Assembly (NCBI RefSeq): GCF_033958435.1
Contig: NC_134152.1
Span: 25,332,001 to 25,396,000, forward strand
Direction: 5' to 3'
Length of the DNA: 64,000 nt
DNA from: Carettochelys insculpta
Lineage: Eukaryota > Chordata > Testudines > Carettochelyidae
The notes beneath the pieces are model-generated. The model made no database searches and was not told the origin of the DNA. It saw only the letters and a program-made list of their open reading frames with translations. This document shows, one piece after another, positions 43,791 through 57,075 of the stretch. Every line of letters begins with the position of its first letter. The first letter of the stretch is position 1. Both the position numbers and the translations under genes were made by a program.

Positions 43791-45169
43791 ACAATGTTAA
43801 GGCTGGGGTATATTAACCTTTAGCTTTCAGTTTCTTTGGCAATTTGAATTGCTTGAAGATTAAATATAATCTTTGTCTTGGAATTTCCTTTTATTGTTAG
43901 ATAAATATGTCCAAGAATTGTTGGACAAGAGTTTCACTTAAGACATATTATGTAGCGTCAGCAAGTTTTTAAAAACTTTTCCAGTGCAGCTCATAGTCTG
44001 TAACTTAAAGACATATTCAGACACTTTTAAAAACGCGGATTTATGACACTAGCTGGAAGACACCTTTGGAGTCAGAGCAGTCTTACATTTTAAGGCCTTC
44101 TTAGGAACGTCTTAGTATGCTCATCATAGCTGTGACAGGCTGTAATGGCTTAGTGTCATTATGTGCTTTTATTCTGAATACTGTAGTGTCTAATCCCATG
44201 TATTTTAAATCCTTACGACATTTTTATTTGGGCAGCAGCTGAAGTCTCAAGGGCATTTCCAAACAAGCAAACAAAGCTTTAACATGATGGGACTCTTATT
44301 ATTTGGTATAATAGACAAAGAAACACGTTTGAACTGAGAAACATAAGTGGAAAGTAGAATTCTCCTTGTCTGATTCATGTATGTGAGAAACAGAAAAGAA
44401 GCCAGCAAGCAAGCTAGATATGAAAGGGAGGAGAAAAAACCTCTAGGCCTAATGTTCAGACAGAGTCTCCATGCATTTGTGAGCCCTGTCGTAGACACAC
44501 AGTGCCACTCACACACATGCAAATGAAGGTTTTTGCATGCACCCGGTCCCAGAATTATGAACACATGTCACTTTCTGCTGGGTCAAGACCTTAGCCTGAA
44601 AGTACAATGGATTCAAACCATTCCTCATTCTTATCTGTGACATGCCATGCACTACTGTATAGCTTTATAATTAGTGTTCATGAGCCTCACTTTTGCATAT
44701 GTAAGTAGGCACCGAGATGTCTAGCCTTTGGGTTACAGTTGTTGGGAGCCAGAGTAAGGGGCAGTGTAGTGTGCATAGCACAATCCCCCAGAAGCAAGAG
44801 AAGTGTGTGGTTGGTGTATCACCCTCACTGAGTGTGTATCATATGTCCATCTAACTGGCTGTGCTGTGAGTCAGGAAGTCCTCCCATGTAAACCCAACAA
44901 TGGCACAAAACTCCAGCTGCCCTTGTGCACCAGAGTTGCTACTGCAATCAATTCAGGTTGTACAGGCAATAATCTGAGGATGCCATGACCAGCAGGTCAT
45001 GTACACGTGACAAGTTAGAGCCATTTTCCATGAACCTTTCATTAAGTTTTACCCATTTTACTTGCTAAAGTCATTGCCCACTGAGGCTGCTAGCCAAAAA
45101 ACAATCTGTTGTTCTTCTTTCACATGCTGGGACTCCTAGTAAACTTACCAGCGGATATTGTGAAGACCA

Positions 45170-45424
45170 GGACTTTAACAGGGTTAAAACAAAGAGCTAG
45201 ATAAATTCATGGAGATTAGATCCATCGATGGCTATTAGCTAGTGTGGGCAGTTGTGGTGCCCCTAGCCTGTTTGTCACAAGCTGGAAATAGATGACAGGG
45301 AAGGGATCACTGTTCTGTTCATTCCTCTGGGACACCTGACATTAAATCCTGTCAGCAGACAGGATACTGGGCTAGATGGACCTTTGGCCTGACCCGATAT
45401 GGCCGTTCTTATGTTCTTATATCA
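45170..45424 (+). repeat. CR1-like LINE 3' UTR, divergent subfamily
   Basis: It contains CAAAGAGCTAGATAAATTCA, ATGGCTATTAGCTAGTGTGG, CTGGGCTAGATGGACCTTTG, then GGCCTGACCCGATATGGCCG, and ends TTCTTATGTTCTTAT. The GGCCGTTCTTATGTTCTTA terminus is the repeated-octamer end of another CR1 subfamily, distinct from the ATTCTATGA end of the other copies. Confidence 0.75.
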
Positions 45425-46169
45425 AAGGGTCTTTCAAGCTGTGAGCTTAGAAACTGGTGTGAGGAAACCGCCTCTTTTTCTGCCATCTCTGCATCCTTTT
45501 GGTCTTAAATAATCTCCCTTTTCCAATTGATGCTGTGGCTACATAGCTCTCAGTGAAATTAATGGTTGTATCAGGTCCAGGTCATGCCAGATGTAGGACC
45601 CCAGAGTTTTGTAATTGGAGTGTTCTGTTGAAATGGGGCAAAATCAGCTTTCTGTGGAGGGATATGAAACTGGAGACTGCTTTTCAAACTCTGATTCTGC
45701 TTTGGGCATATCTTTCCATCGTGTATTTGATGCCTTTTTCACAGCCTCCTGGGGACTATTTATATGTCTGGTATTAGATTTAGTTAATTAAATATTATTT
45801 TTTAAAGAGATAAAGTTTGGAATAAATACTATTTGTTTGCAAATACATGGCTATGTGGTGCCATTGATTTATAAACAGAAATCCTCATTAAAATCCACAG
45901 GGAGTTCCGATCCACAATTGATGTCTAAACACTGCTCCCTGAATGAAAATCTAAATCATTCAGGAATTACTAAGGCAAAACACTCTCTGATTATAATGGA
46001 AATAAGGGGTGCAGGAACTGGCCCCACATTTGTAGGTGTAGTAAAAAGATCAGCCGGTGTAAGTCCAGGTAGCTTCACTAATGGCAAAGCAGACATATAT
46101 TTACATCAGTGGAGGATCTAAGCTTAAGGAAGCAATTCTGATCTCTGTTACCAGTGACACTATTGGTCT

Positions 46170-46377
46170 AAATAACAAGAAGTCTTGTGGCACCTTATAG
46201 ATTAACAGATATTTTGGAGCATAAACTTTTGTGGGCAAAGACCCGCTTCGTCAGATGCATCTGACAAAGTGGATCTTTGCCCACGAAAGCTTATGCTCCA
46301 AATTCTTTTCGTCTATAAGGTGCCACAGGACTTCTTGTTGTTTTTGAAGACACAGACTAACACGGCTACCTCTCTGA
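46170..46377. mobile_element. 208-bp inverted-dimer Penelope-like terminus with ~9-bp TSD
   Basis: The left half is antisense (AAGTCTTGTGGCACCTTATA, TGGAGCATAAACTTTTGTGG). The right half is sense (GCCCACGAAAGCTTATGCTC, TCTATAAGGTGCCACAGGAC, CAGACTAACACGGCTACCTC). The arms meet at ATGCATCTGAC. The flanks TATTGGTCT (46161-46169) and TATTGGCCT (46378-46386) differ at one position. The sense half contains GAAAGCUUAUGCUC, the stem III and cleavage-site side of the hammerhead-like core, with a decayed CUGANGA side. Confidence 0.8.
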
Positions 46378-46420
46378 TATTGGCCTCAGTGAAGGTACTC
46401 AATGACATTAATACTTGGTC

Positions 46421-46492
46421 GAGCCGTAAGTGCAAGGGACTGGACTAGATGACCTCTTGAGGTCCCTTCGAGTCCTATGATTCTGTGATTCT
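46421..46492 (+). repeat. CR1 3' end
   Basis: GGACTGGACTAGATGACCTC, TTGAGGTCCCTTCGAGTCCT and ATGATTCTGTGATTCTGG form the CR1 3' terminus. It is a strongly 5'-truncated copy lying just downstream of a Penelope-like dimer. Confidence 0.88.
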
Positions 46493-48503
46493 GGATTTAA
46501 GCCAACCTATGTGAAAATAAAACTTGATCAATGAGAGTCACAACTGCGATCCAATTCTGTATCAGTTACACTCTTCTGACAAAGAAAATGCGATGGAGGC
46601 GTAGCTCAAACAGCCTGGTGTTAGGTGAACCCGGGTGGTGTAAGGGTGAGGTAGTTAATTATATACTACCTGTTCTTGACCAATCAGGAGAGATAACAAC
46701 CTAGGCACATAGCAGAGCTGTTAATAGAGCAAGCTGTGCTCCAGTGATTCTGAGATGTTACTGAATGCACATACTATAGCAGCCTGAGGCTGCTCTAATT
46801 TATGCTAGGGGCTGAATGGCTATAGCTGTCCCCAGGATTCAGGGTGTTTGTGGGTGGAAAACTGTCCCTTCAGGTATACATGAGGCTCTAACCAACTCTG
46901 TGCAGTGGAATGAGCCTAATCTGTGAAAACTGCATGTTTCTGTATACTTGTTCAATGTGAGTTGTTCAATATCCTTCATTTCGAATTATTTATTTTTTCC
47001 GTTGGGACAGCCATGTAATGAAATAGAAAGCAGGGGTCAGCAAAATAGCAATGCAGGAGGGATTTTCTTCTGCAGGACAAGTAATTAAACTGACCAGATT
47101 TGCATAGCATTTTGTTGCAAAAATACACGGATTACAAGCACTGAAAGAGAGCTGGTGACCCATCCATAATAAGGCACAGAGAGGAGTAATTAATAGGACT
47201 TGTAGCTAATGCTAGTGGTTAGGGAAAGCAAATGTAGAGATTGGACAGGTCAAATGAGGCTAGCTCCAAGGCAAAATTTATGAAAGAGAAAACATGGCGT
47301 TTTCCATAGTTCTTAAATTTATACCTTTTTTTGTCTGATTTCTAAGGAAGGGGATTATCTGATCAGTCAGAGGAAGCATTAAAAAAGCCTAAATTGAACA
47401 TACTGCCATGAGTGACATGACCATCACTACACAATGCAGAAGTGAATTAAAGAGCTTGAGTGTAGGTCATTTCATTTACTCAAAGTGGTTTTGGCTGGTG
47501 GAAGTGAACAGATGGTTTGCTGAAGCATATATTTACCTCCCTTGACTAACCCTATCATCAGATAAGATGCGCTCTTTGAGAATTCCTCTACTTATCATTA
47601 ATGCTTGTTTTTTAAGTGACATATTTTTCCACTTATACAAAAAATATATCAGTCCAGGTTTAAAAACACCATCATCTAAGTGTTAAAGTGATGGCATACA
47701 AATGATGCCATTTGCTAGGAATACGTGTCAGTTTTACAGTAATTCCCCCTCAGCTAGTATTTGGAAATCAAGCAAAAATGGTCTGTGATGTACAGCATAA
47801 GCCAAACTTCAGTCCTTTCTCAAAACTTCCATTGAAGTCAGCTCTTGCTTTTATATCCATCACCTAATTCAGGGCCTGATCTAGAGCCCACTGAAGTCAA
47901 TGCATAGACATCCAGTGACTTCTGTGGCTTTGGCTCCTGCCCATGGAGAATATAAAAAATCTATATATAGATATTGCTGTAGAGTAATAAATACTTAAAC
48001 TAATCACAACATAGTATAGGAGTTGCATTTGAATTTGTTTGTGCCTTTAATTAAAGGCTGGCTACAGCTCACCTATTTGCACAGCCAAGATTTGGTGTTC
48101 TCCAAGCCACACCCAATCTCTTCGTCCATCATGCATGCACTCTTTTTGTGGAATCAAGTTGGAAGAACACAGGTTACAGGGAAAGTGAGAATTATGGGGA
48201 CCTGTACAAACACATGCTTAGCATTCAGATCTCCTGCTGATGCCAGTTCTGGGAGTGTGGGATTGGTCCAATTGTTCAAAAGCTGATACAGGATGCAGGA
48301 GACCCTTTCTACTTCAGTTCAGTCAATTTGAGCAGACTTCATTTCCCTTACACATTCACTAATTAATTCTTTATCACTGTTTCGGAGTGCCCTGCACACA
48401 TACATGTAGGTTCTCAGACCCTGCAATGCTGAGTGCAATATGGTTAGATACAGAGAGAAGGAGATAGATATGCTATTTCAGTTTAAGCTGGCCAAATCTA
48501 TAA

Positions 48504-48629
<126 letters not shown>

Positions 48630-49596
48630 TAAGTAAGAAATGTTTTGGTACATTGTACAGATGAATTACACAGTTTTGACGTTACCTTCTTGACAGCAAT
48701 TAAAAATTACCTATAATGTCTTCTAAGTTTGTTGTGCTTATTTATCTGAGCTTCCTAGTGAATGTAAATTGTAGACATGTTATGAAGAAGAGGCATGTTA
48801 AAGCATGAAGATTTTAAGCCCTATTATTAGAGCCTTTTCCACATGAACTCAATGGGAGTCTTTGCATTGGCTACAGTGGAGCGTGGATTAAATCCTTAGA
48901 TGACCACACATATATCATAGTTTCATAGGAAAGGTCATGCAAACTATTCCTTTTGAATTCTTTGACCCACAAATATACAGGATGTGCTCAACATTCCTTT
49001 CTTATGCAATCTTTACGCAAAACAAACTTGCTCTAGTAGTTCGCATTTTGTGTCACATCCCTTGTTTTGGAAACACTACCAAAGAAGTGTGAGAGTTCTG
49101 GCCACATTTTCAGAATAGGTTTCTTAGAGTGGAAGACATTAATAGTGTCTGATGAATTATACTTTTGTCCTTTGATTTATTGCTACTAGTTTTAGAGGTG
49201 CATCCTTCTGTCTCTTTGCTAAGGCTGTATTGTAGCTATGGAAATGAATTCCTTTGAGAAGATTATTTCAGGAAATGAAGGAAAAGTGAGGAGAAAAGAC
49301 TTTGATGGAACAGGAATGATTTTTCTCTAACTTACACATGTGTAAATCAGGAGTTAAGCCATTGGGATCAGTGGAGTTACACAGATTTAAAACTAGTGTA
49401 AGTGAGCTCTGAATCAGAACCTATATGTTGACACTATAAATAGTGAAAATCATTGCGTGCTTAGTGTACCAGGGTTAGTAAAATCCCTTGAGACTGTATA
49501 ATGTTTAATGAAGCTACTTGCTTACTATGTCAGGATATCAGTGGAATAATAAACTCATTTCCTTCCTTCGTTCCCCCATAAAGAAGTTCACTGAGC

Positions 49597-49675
49597 CCAG
49601 GTCTACACTACAAAATAAATTTGACTTAAGATACACAACTCCAGCTGTGAGAATTGCAGAGCTGTAGTCGAACAT
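49597..49675. repeat. End fragment of a GTCTACAC-type DNA transposon
   Basis: AGGTCTACACTACAAAATAA, then TTTGACTTAAGATACACAAC, then GAGCTGTAGTCGAAC. The first bases match the terminal motif class. Only one end is present, so it is a fragment. Confidence 0.45.
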
Positions 49676-49684
49676 GCGAACAGG

Positions 49685-49920
49685 AAGGAGGGTCCAGTGG
49701 GCAGGGAATTAGCTTGATATTTGGGTTCAATTTCCACCTCTGCTACAGACTTCCTATGTGACCTTGGTCACATCAGTTGATATCTCTGTGCCTCTATTTC
49801 CCTTAGGGATAATAAAGGAAGGTGCCTTACCTCACAGGGATATTGTGAGAATTAAATGCATTAGAGACTTGTGAAATGCTCAGATACAACAGTAACAGAG
49901 GCCAGATAAGTGCCTAACAG
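49685..49920 (+). repeat. MIR SINE, long copy
   Basis: The MIR blocks occur in sense order over about 230 bp: TTTGGGTTCAATTTCCACCT, CCTATGTGACCTTGGTCACA, CTCTGTGCCTCTATTTCCCT, CAGGGATATTGTGAGAATTA and GTGAAATGCTCAGATA. This is the best preserved MIR in the window. Confidence 0.85.
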
Positions 49921-52900
49921 ATCAGGCATTGGCCTTTAGAAGGAACATCAACTTCACGTCAGCTGCTTTGCTCATATGTGTACTGAGATCTAGGAGGAAA
50001 TCCCATGGATCTCAGAGCAGCCACAGAACTCCAAGGCACATAGGTCCAGTGGTCCCATGTTATTACCAAATTCCTCCCATTCAGGTTGGCTTCCTCTGGA
50101 TTCACATTCTCCTTGGTTCTCCTTGAGGGGCTGGGAGGCCCAGGTCTCTGAAGGGGAATCCGTGTAAGATTGTGTAGACAAATCTGGAGGGCGATGTTCG
50201 CAACAAATGTCCTAAATAGACCATCCCCAAAGCACTGGAACTATACAAGCAGTGATCCCAAGTTTGGGTGATACTACAGAAGCTCAACTCCTCCTCCCAC
50301 TGTCTTCCCTGTATATTTTATTTTCCCCCCATTTAATCACTATTCCAAGTCATTTCTGATCCTCCCTGTGTGATTTCTGAGACTGTGACGGGGCTTAGCT
50401 GTCTTTAATTATTAGGTAACAGAGAGATGGCTTGGCAGTTTTCCACAATGTATGCTATTCCTTTTGCTTCCATTCAGGCCCACCAATGGGAGAGAGCAAA
50501 GGGGGCAACTACCCCAGTGCCTGGTGATTCACAATGACTCAGGGCTCCCAATGGCAACTGCCACTACTGTGCTAGTCATGGCAGCTGGAGGCCTAGGCCC
50601 ATTAAATCACCTCCAGAGCCCAAGGCAGATAACGCAGAGTGGTTCTGAAGGACTGGTGAGGGAAGGATAACCACTAGCCTCACCCCTTCTGGAGCACGGA
50701 GCTGCCCTGCCCATGGGCCAAGCAATTCTGTCAGCCCCCTTGTCTCCATTCACCAAGATGCAAATATTTTAAATCATTATTATTGCTGCAACATTGTAGT
50801 TCTGGGAATGCTAATGAGGTTAAATCAAAAGTTCACCACGTGTACTGCTTTATATACACCAGTGGCAAGATGATGGATGACCATGGATATATAACCAGTT
50901 TCCTATACAAAAGCAATTACTGCCATCCACAGGGACAATCGTTGAAAATGCCTGTGTCTTAATCACCTCTTCAGCTTGATTCTGAGGGTGTTAAATTGCT
51001 ATTTTCCAACCAATTTTACATTAAATACATGTCTAGAAAAAGAACCACTACAGCATTCCACAACTGTGTTCCCAAATACAACTTCTTACCAGGGAAACAC
51101 TTCTCTATTTCAGATGATTGCTGGAGAATTCATTAGTGTTTTTATTACAAACATTTGCCAGTATTTGTTTTCATTCTGAACAGGGAGCCGGGGAATTGGC
51201 ACAAACCAGTGTAGCTCTATTGAGTTCAACGGGACTATTTTTTTTTTCCAATTTATGATCTATTACCTGGGAATTGTTTGGTGAGACATGCAGAGTGATT
51301 TCTTTCCAAGGAATTCAACATTCTAAAATAGTAAAAGTACAAGCTGTTAAATCTACTGGACTTCCCATGGCAGGGCCTTATCCAGCAGAAAGATTTTAGC
51401 TGTGCCTTATTTGAGGGGCAGGCCCTCCGACAGGAGTGCAGGGAAGCAAGAGGGTCTGTTGCATAGGGGCCTGGCATCGCAAAGGGGCTCAGAGCTCCAG
51501 CCCCGACTGCTGTTAATGTGGCAGTGGCAGTGGCCTGAGCTCCAGGCCTCTTTCAACAGCTGTGTGCAGTTGTGAAAGGGCAGGTGGAGGTAAGGGGAAG
51601 GGTCAGTGCAGCATTCCAGGCTGTGTGCCTAGGTCCTGCTCCTTCCATCCTTGGTGCTGCCCCTTCTGCAGGCACAAAACCAGACCCCCTTCCCACCTTG
51701 CCTCAGGGCCCATGGTGGCTGTTGGCCACACTGTTGAGGGGATATCACTTTCGGTTCAAGCTTTATGTAGGAATCCACTCCTGACTCTTTCCCGGGAAAG
51801 GAGATCATATAGCAGCAATACTCAGTGGATGTGCAACGTGTTTTTAGGGCATCCCAAGACCAATGCAGTGGGCAGGTTCCTCTCTATCTTTGTCACAGCT
51901 AGGGAAGACCTTTAAAGGCATTCTTCTTTCATGGTTGTGATACCAGCCCCAGGATAGCATGCCACGGATCCACACAAAGGGGATGTATGCACTAGACTAC
52001 ACATGAAGTCATCCAGAACTATTTCTTCCTCTGTTTCTGGAGTTTTTCTAGCCTTTAGGAAACCCTATGGGATATGCATTTCCAAAGCAGAAATGGAACC
52101 TAGGAAGGACTTGTGACATCTTTGTCTCTGTCTGGGTAGATATGTCTTTGCCTATGAAAAACCATGTTTCTACCCCAGTGTGAACCACAGTTAAATAATG
52201 CAGCATTTCTTGCCTGAGAATACTTAACTATGGTCCCAATTCAACTGTCAAATAAAGGGATAAAGTCAGTGTGAGTTGCAACTCTGTATCTGAAGTCTGA
52301 ACTGAGCTACTGTTTAACATGCCAGAGGGGGTTGGAGAAAATTCATGATCAAAAGCATCCCAACCGGTTCATTTTTCTAGTTGATTTAAAACGAAATCCT
52401 TTATTTCTGTAGGGCTCAAATTCAGGTAGTGTGCAAGAGAACCGCTCCATTCCTGCACTTGATTCCTTCTGTAATATCAGTAAACCCTTTTTGACACATG
52501 TAGACCTGCTCATTATTTGGAGTTGCAATTATATTTGTGCAAATGGGGTGGAATGAGAAGAACATGCTAATTCTTTATTAATGCAAACAGATACCTATGA
52601 ACTCAATGACTATTCCATAGCACTTCAGAGTTGGCTTCTGCAGCAGCACCACAGTGAAATGTATTCTCGAGCAAGTAGTTCCAACTCCTGGAGAATGCAC
52701 GAGCAGGCCTTAGCTAGTTTGCATTTGACAAATGCAGAATTTTTTGTAGTTTACCTTTATAAAGTGAGCCAACTCATGATAGAATCCTTCAGCACACTCA
52801 GTATTTGGAAATGGAGAAACCAGAATCTCTTCTTGGCTGTCCCCCGTGATAGGTGCGTGACATTGCCTCACAAATCTCGTACCATTTATTCAGAAAAGCA

Positions 52901-53890
52901 GAGCAAGAGATTGTTACTGGGCTAAATAAAGCCTGATCATGTGCAATTATTTTATTCCTTTGGAGCTCTGTATCTTCCACTGGGCAATACTTGCACATAA
53001 AGTTGTAGGGGTGAGCCAATTCTCCTTATAAATCCCATGCCCCCATATAAATTCCATAGCTAATTCCAAATAAATCAGAGAAGTCATAAAAATGAGTCAT
53101 ATTTCCTGCCAAACCTTAAGGGAAGTGTGAATATACTTGCAATGTGGCTAACCATTAATATGTAACTTTGTTCAACCTCTAACAACTCTGTTGTACTATA
53201 CTGCAGCCATCATCACAAAGCCCCCAGACTGCACCAACCCTAATGCTAGTTTCTGTAATGATATTAGCTTTGTCAACAAAATATATTGAGATGCCCAGCA
53301 ATGTCTCATTTCTAGATTCCTTATATAATTTATTCAGGCAGAGAGAGGGAGCAGTCGTACATTGAAAAGGCTTTTAGCTTACCTGGCTAAAAGGATCCTG
53401 GTTTTTATGTTTTTATTTATTTTCTTTTTGCTGTTGTTAATGGGGGAGGAGTGGGAGAATGAAATAGCTGGATTGGCAATAAAAGGGCAAGGTTTTTGAA
53501 GGGTGAAATCCTGTTCAGTTGAAGTCGGTGGCAAAATTTTTAGATAGAATTGAACACGGAATAACTTTTCTATAATTTTTTTGGAGCCATACTATAGAAT
53601 TATATCTTTCCTATGCAATTTTACAAGCTGTTTCTAAAATAACTATACAATGCACTGCATTCATTGAAGGACTGGTGACAGACTTCACTGGGCCCTAAAC
53701 ATTGTAGGGAGAGGTTTGGCTCTTGGCCCCCACTGAAGAAGCAGAGCCTTGGGTGGAAGGGGTGGGTCTATGGCAGCCAGCCTGCAGTACTGCCAGGACT
53801 GCACCATGTAGGGCTCCAGCAGCAATTTAAAGGGCCCAGAGCCCAGGCCTTTTAAATCTCTGGGTCCTTGGACAACTGCCCCCTTACCTA

Positions 53891-54830
53891 AGGTGACCAT
53901 CCATCTTGTATTAGGCAGGACAGTCCCATATTTGAGATGCCAGAAAGGCATCCTGACTTATTTTTTAAGAGGAGCTAATTGACAGGTGTGTTGTGAACAA
54001 AACACGAGAAGTCATTTTCCCGCTCTACTCTGCGCTGGTTAGGCCTCAGCTGAAGTATTGTGTCCAGTTCTGGGCACCGCAGTTCAGGAAGAATGTGGAG
54101 AAATTGGAGAGGGTCCAGAAGAGAGCAACGAGAATGATCAAAGGTCTAGAGAACATGACCTATGAAGAAAGGCTGAAAGAATTGGTCTTGTTTAGTTTGG
54201 AAAAGAGAAGATTGAGGGGGGACATGCTAGCAGTTTTCAGGTATCTAAAAGGGTGTCATAAGGCAGAGGGAGGGAACTTGTTCTTCCTTGCCTCTGAGGA
54301 TAGAACAAGAGGCAATGGACTTAAATTGCAGCAGGGGAAGTTCAGGTTGAACATTAGGAAAAAGTTCCTAACTGCCAGGGTGATCAAACACTGGAACGAA
54401 TTGCCAAGGGAAGTGGTAGAATCTCCATCACTGGAGATGTTTAAGAAGAGGTTAGATAGATGGCTTTCAGGGATGGTCTAGAAAGTGCTTGGTCCTGCCA
54501 TGAGGGCAGGGGGCTGGACTCGATGGCCTCTCGAGGTCCCTTCCAGTCCTATTCTTCTATGATTCTATGAATTGTCCCATATTTGGGCCCTTGCCCACTG
54601 ACCTTTTCATCCAACAGCAACACAGGCACAGCTGGTGGAGGGAGTCACTTCCACGAGCCTCAGGAAAGCGGGGGAATATGGGCAGCTGCCGTGTCCCTGC
54701 CACTTCCCCAGGGGTCTACAAGAGTGCTGGTGGCTGCCGCTTCCCCAGGGCTCCCAGGGAGGGCCAGCGGTTGCCGCCTCCATCCCAGCTCCTTCCCGGC
54801 TCTCCCTGGGACAGGGAGATATGGTTACCC
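53891..54830. mobile_element. TA-flanked DNA transposon remnant interrupted by a CR1
   Basis: The left end AGGTGACCATCCATCTTG and the right end GGAGATATGGTTACCC form an imperfect inverted repeat. TA dinucleotides lie at 53889-53890 and 54831-54832, as expected for Tc1/mariner-type insertion. The left part contains GACAGTCCCATATTTGAGAT and the right part GTCCCATATTTGGGCCCTTG. A CR1 (53982-54569) splits the unit. ORFs at 54567-54909 fall in its G+C-rich right half and look fortuitous. Confidence 0.6.
53982..54569 (+). pseudogene. CR1 LINE, 5'-truncated 3' end with AATTG TSD
   Basis: A single open frame (53993-54481) encodes the RT C-terminus without stops. It includes SALVRPQLKYCVQFWAPQF, VEKLERVQKRATRMIKGL, EERLKELVLFSLEKRRLRGD and RVIKHWNELPREVVESPSLE, then the 3' UTR ending TATGATTCTATG. 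AATTG flanks both sides (53977-53981, 54570-54574). The intact frame and clean duplication mark it as one of the younger CR1 copies here. Confidence 0.93.
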
Positions 54831-55283
54831 TATCCTTAGCCCTCACCGCTGCCGCCCCACAACTACCCTGTTGGCTGCTTTGATTCATGATGAAGTCAAT
54901 GAAGTTTAGAATAATATCAGTAGAACCCTATCCTTTGGTTTCAACAAGAGAAATGCCCTTGATATGGGTGAAGTCACTCTGGACTTAAACAGGGATGAAA
55001 CCAGAATCTTATTCCAGATTTACAGTTTGGTAAGGCTTCTGAAATCAAGCCTTGTATGCTTTTTCCACATGTTTCTTATGTGTATTATTTCCATAAGTAC
55101 CAATACAGGATTGATAAAAGGTACAGTAATTTTGTAAGTACCCATACCTTATAGTCATCTATAAAAGACTGTAGCAAATCAGAGTCTATTACTCAATTTC
55201 TTTTCAAGTGCAAGAATTTTATTATGGTTAGTTATTTACTTATTCCAATTCAACACCTTAAACATGGCAGTTCTGGACATGAA

Positions 55284-55716
55284 GGCTGTGTCTACCCATG
55301 CCCCCTCCTTTCAGAAGGGGCATGTTAATCAGGCAGTTTGGAAGATGCTAATGAGGCACTGACATGAATATGTAGTGCCTCATTAGCATAATTGTGGCAA
55401 TGTGCGGTTTGAAATTGCTGCTTTCTGAACACATGCCACCCACGTAGATGGGGGCCTGTCAAAAGGGCCCCCTGACTTCCAAAGACTTTTCTTCCCATTT
55501 GGTTTTAGGAAGAAGGGGCTTTAGAAGTCAGGGGAATCCTTTCGAAAGGCCCCCATCTATACAGGCGGCATGCATTCAGAAAATGGCGCTTTTGAATTGC
55601 ATGCAGATGCCATTAAGCTAATGAGTCACTGCATATTCATGTCAGCGCTTCATTAACATCTTCCCAATGTCCTCATTAACTTGCCCCTCCAAAAAGAGGG
55701 GGCAGTAGACACAGCC
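55284..55716. mobile_element. 433-bp miniature transposon
   Basis: The ends GGCTGTGTCTACCCATGCCC and GGGGGCAGTAGACACAGCC form an inverted repeat. The flanks are GAA and AAA, a one-mismatch 3-bp duplication. The interior is a partial palindrome: GCTAATGAGGCACTGACATG at about 55349 is mirrored by ATTAAGCTAATGAGTCACTG-like wording near 55610, resembling the foldback element at 23494-23929. Confidence 0.8.
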
Positions 55717-57075
55717 AAAGGGTTTGTTTCCTTACTGGAAAAATGTGCCCTGCTAGAGACTTGTCAAATAGGATATTTTAACTGGCACTTTAACATCATG
55801 CATTTTCTTGTCGTAGACAAGCGGCTCAATAACCTTATAGTCATTAAAGAAACGTTTTATAAGGACAGATGAAATAAAAAGACAGCAGTTCCCACAGAAT
55901 GAAAAAATGGCTAGGTAGATAAAATGAAATTAAATAAACTAAACTAAACTCCTATCTCATATTCTTTATAAAGATTATCTGTCAGACCTTCTCTCTGTTC
56001 TCTTCAAGCAGAGGGACTTTTCACCATTGTCTGAAGGTCACTAAATATAGGCTATTACAGACCAAGGTAATAGGGAAGTGATTATTTTTGGTCTAGTTGG
56101 CAGAGGACAGCTATCTTACTGGCTTTTACTTTTAGCAATAAACAATTAGCAACATTCCTTATATTTCTCTTTGATTTGCCCTTTGAGAGCATTATACAAA
56201 TACTGCTTTATATGAGAGAGGCATTATAAGGGACATAAAACCGCTCTAATAGAAACAACTGTTTATTGCTTTAATTTTCTTCAATTATGTCCAGTTTTTG
56301 AAGTTGCCTTGTGACTACTTACCTGTGAAATACAGCCTCTAGGCTTGATTATGATTTCATTTACACTGTTGTTACTCCATTGACTTCACTGACATTACTT
56401 CTGATTTACACTGACATATGTGAGCCTCAGAATTAGGGCCAATTGTTTATACACACAGTATGGCTGATTTGACTTATTACTTTGCACGTATTGCTGGTTT
56501 GAGGAAATATGCGTTGCAAACCTTTTGCGTTTCTGCTGGCCTGCATTCTATATAAACCTACTCTTACGGGGGTGCAAAGGGGTGGGCAGGCAGGGGACAG
56601 AGGTGATGGAGGATGAGGTGGATGAATTGGGATGAGGAGGGGAGAGAGAAAATAAGGTCCTGCCCAGGCTCTCTCCCTATCAGATCTTCATCTGACTATA
56701 CTTGCTTCATATAAAACATCATCTCAATAAAATTTTAAATGGATTTAACAATCATGAGGGAGCCCAGTCCAAGAATCATTAAGATCAATGGGGAAATTTC
56801 CAATGTTTTCAGTGGAACTGGAGAATTTACGACGTTTTCTGTGGGATTTTGAAGAGGACTTAAGTTGACAGTCCCGTGCAGAGTAAATTCTTCTCATTCA
56901 TAGCATAGCAGTGCCAACAGAAATACAATTGCCTCCATATAGCCCATGCAGTGTATTCACCTCTGGAAATGAAAATCTTGGTTGGTGTCTAAGACCCATT
57001 CATTAACTGTTCAGCTTGGTCTAAGATTTTTTAGAAATCTTATTAGATATTTCCTCCCATAGAAACATTTCCCTA

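Noticed and set aside
52581..52925. 114-codon ORF in intron 3
   Set aside because: No homology recognised, AT-rich, and not flanked by splice sites in the FAM20C phase. It is not the missing exon 4.
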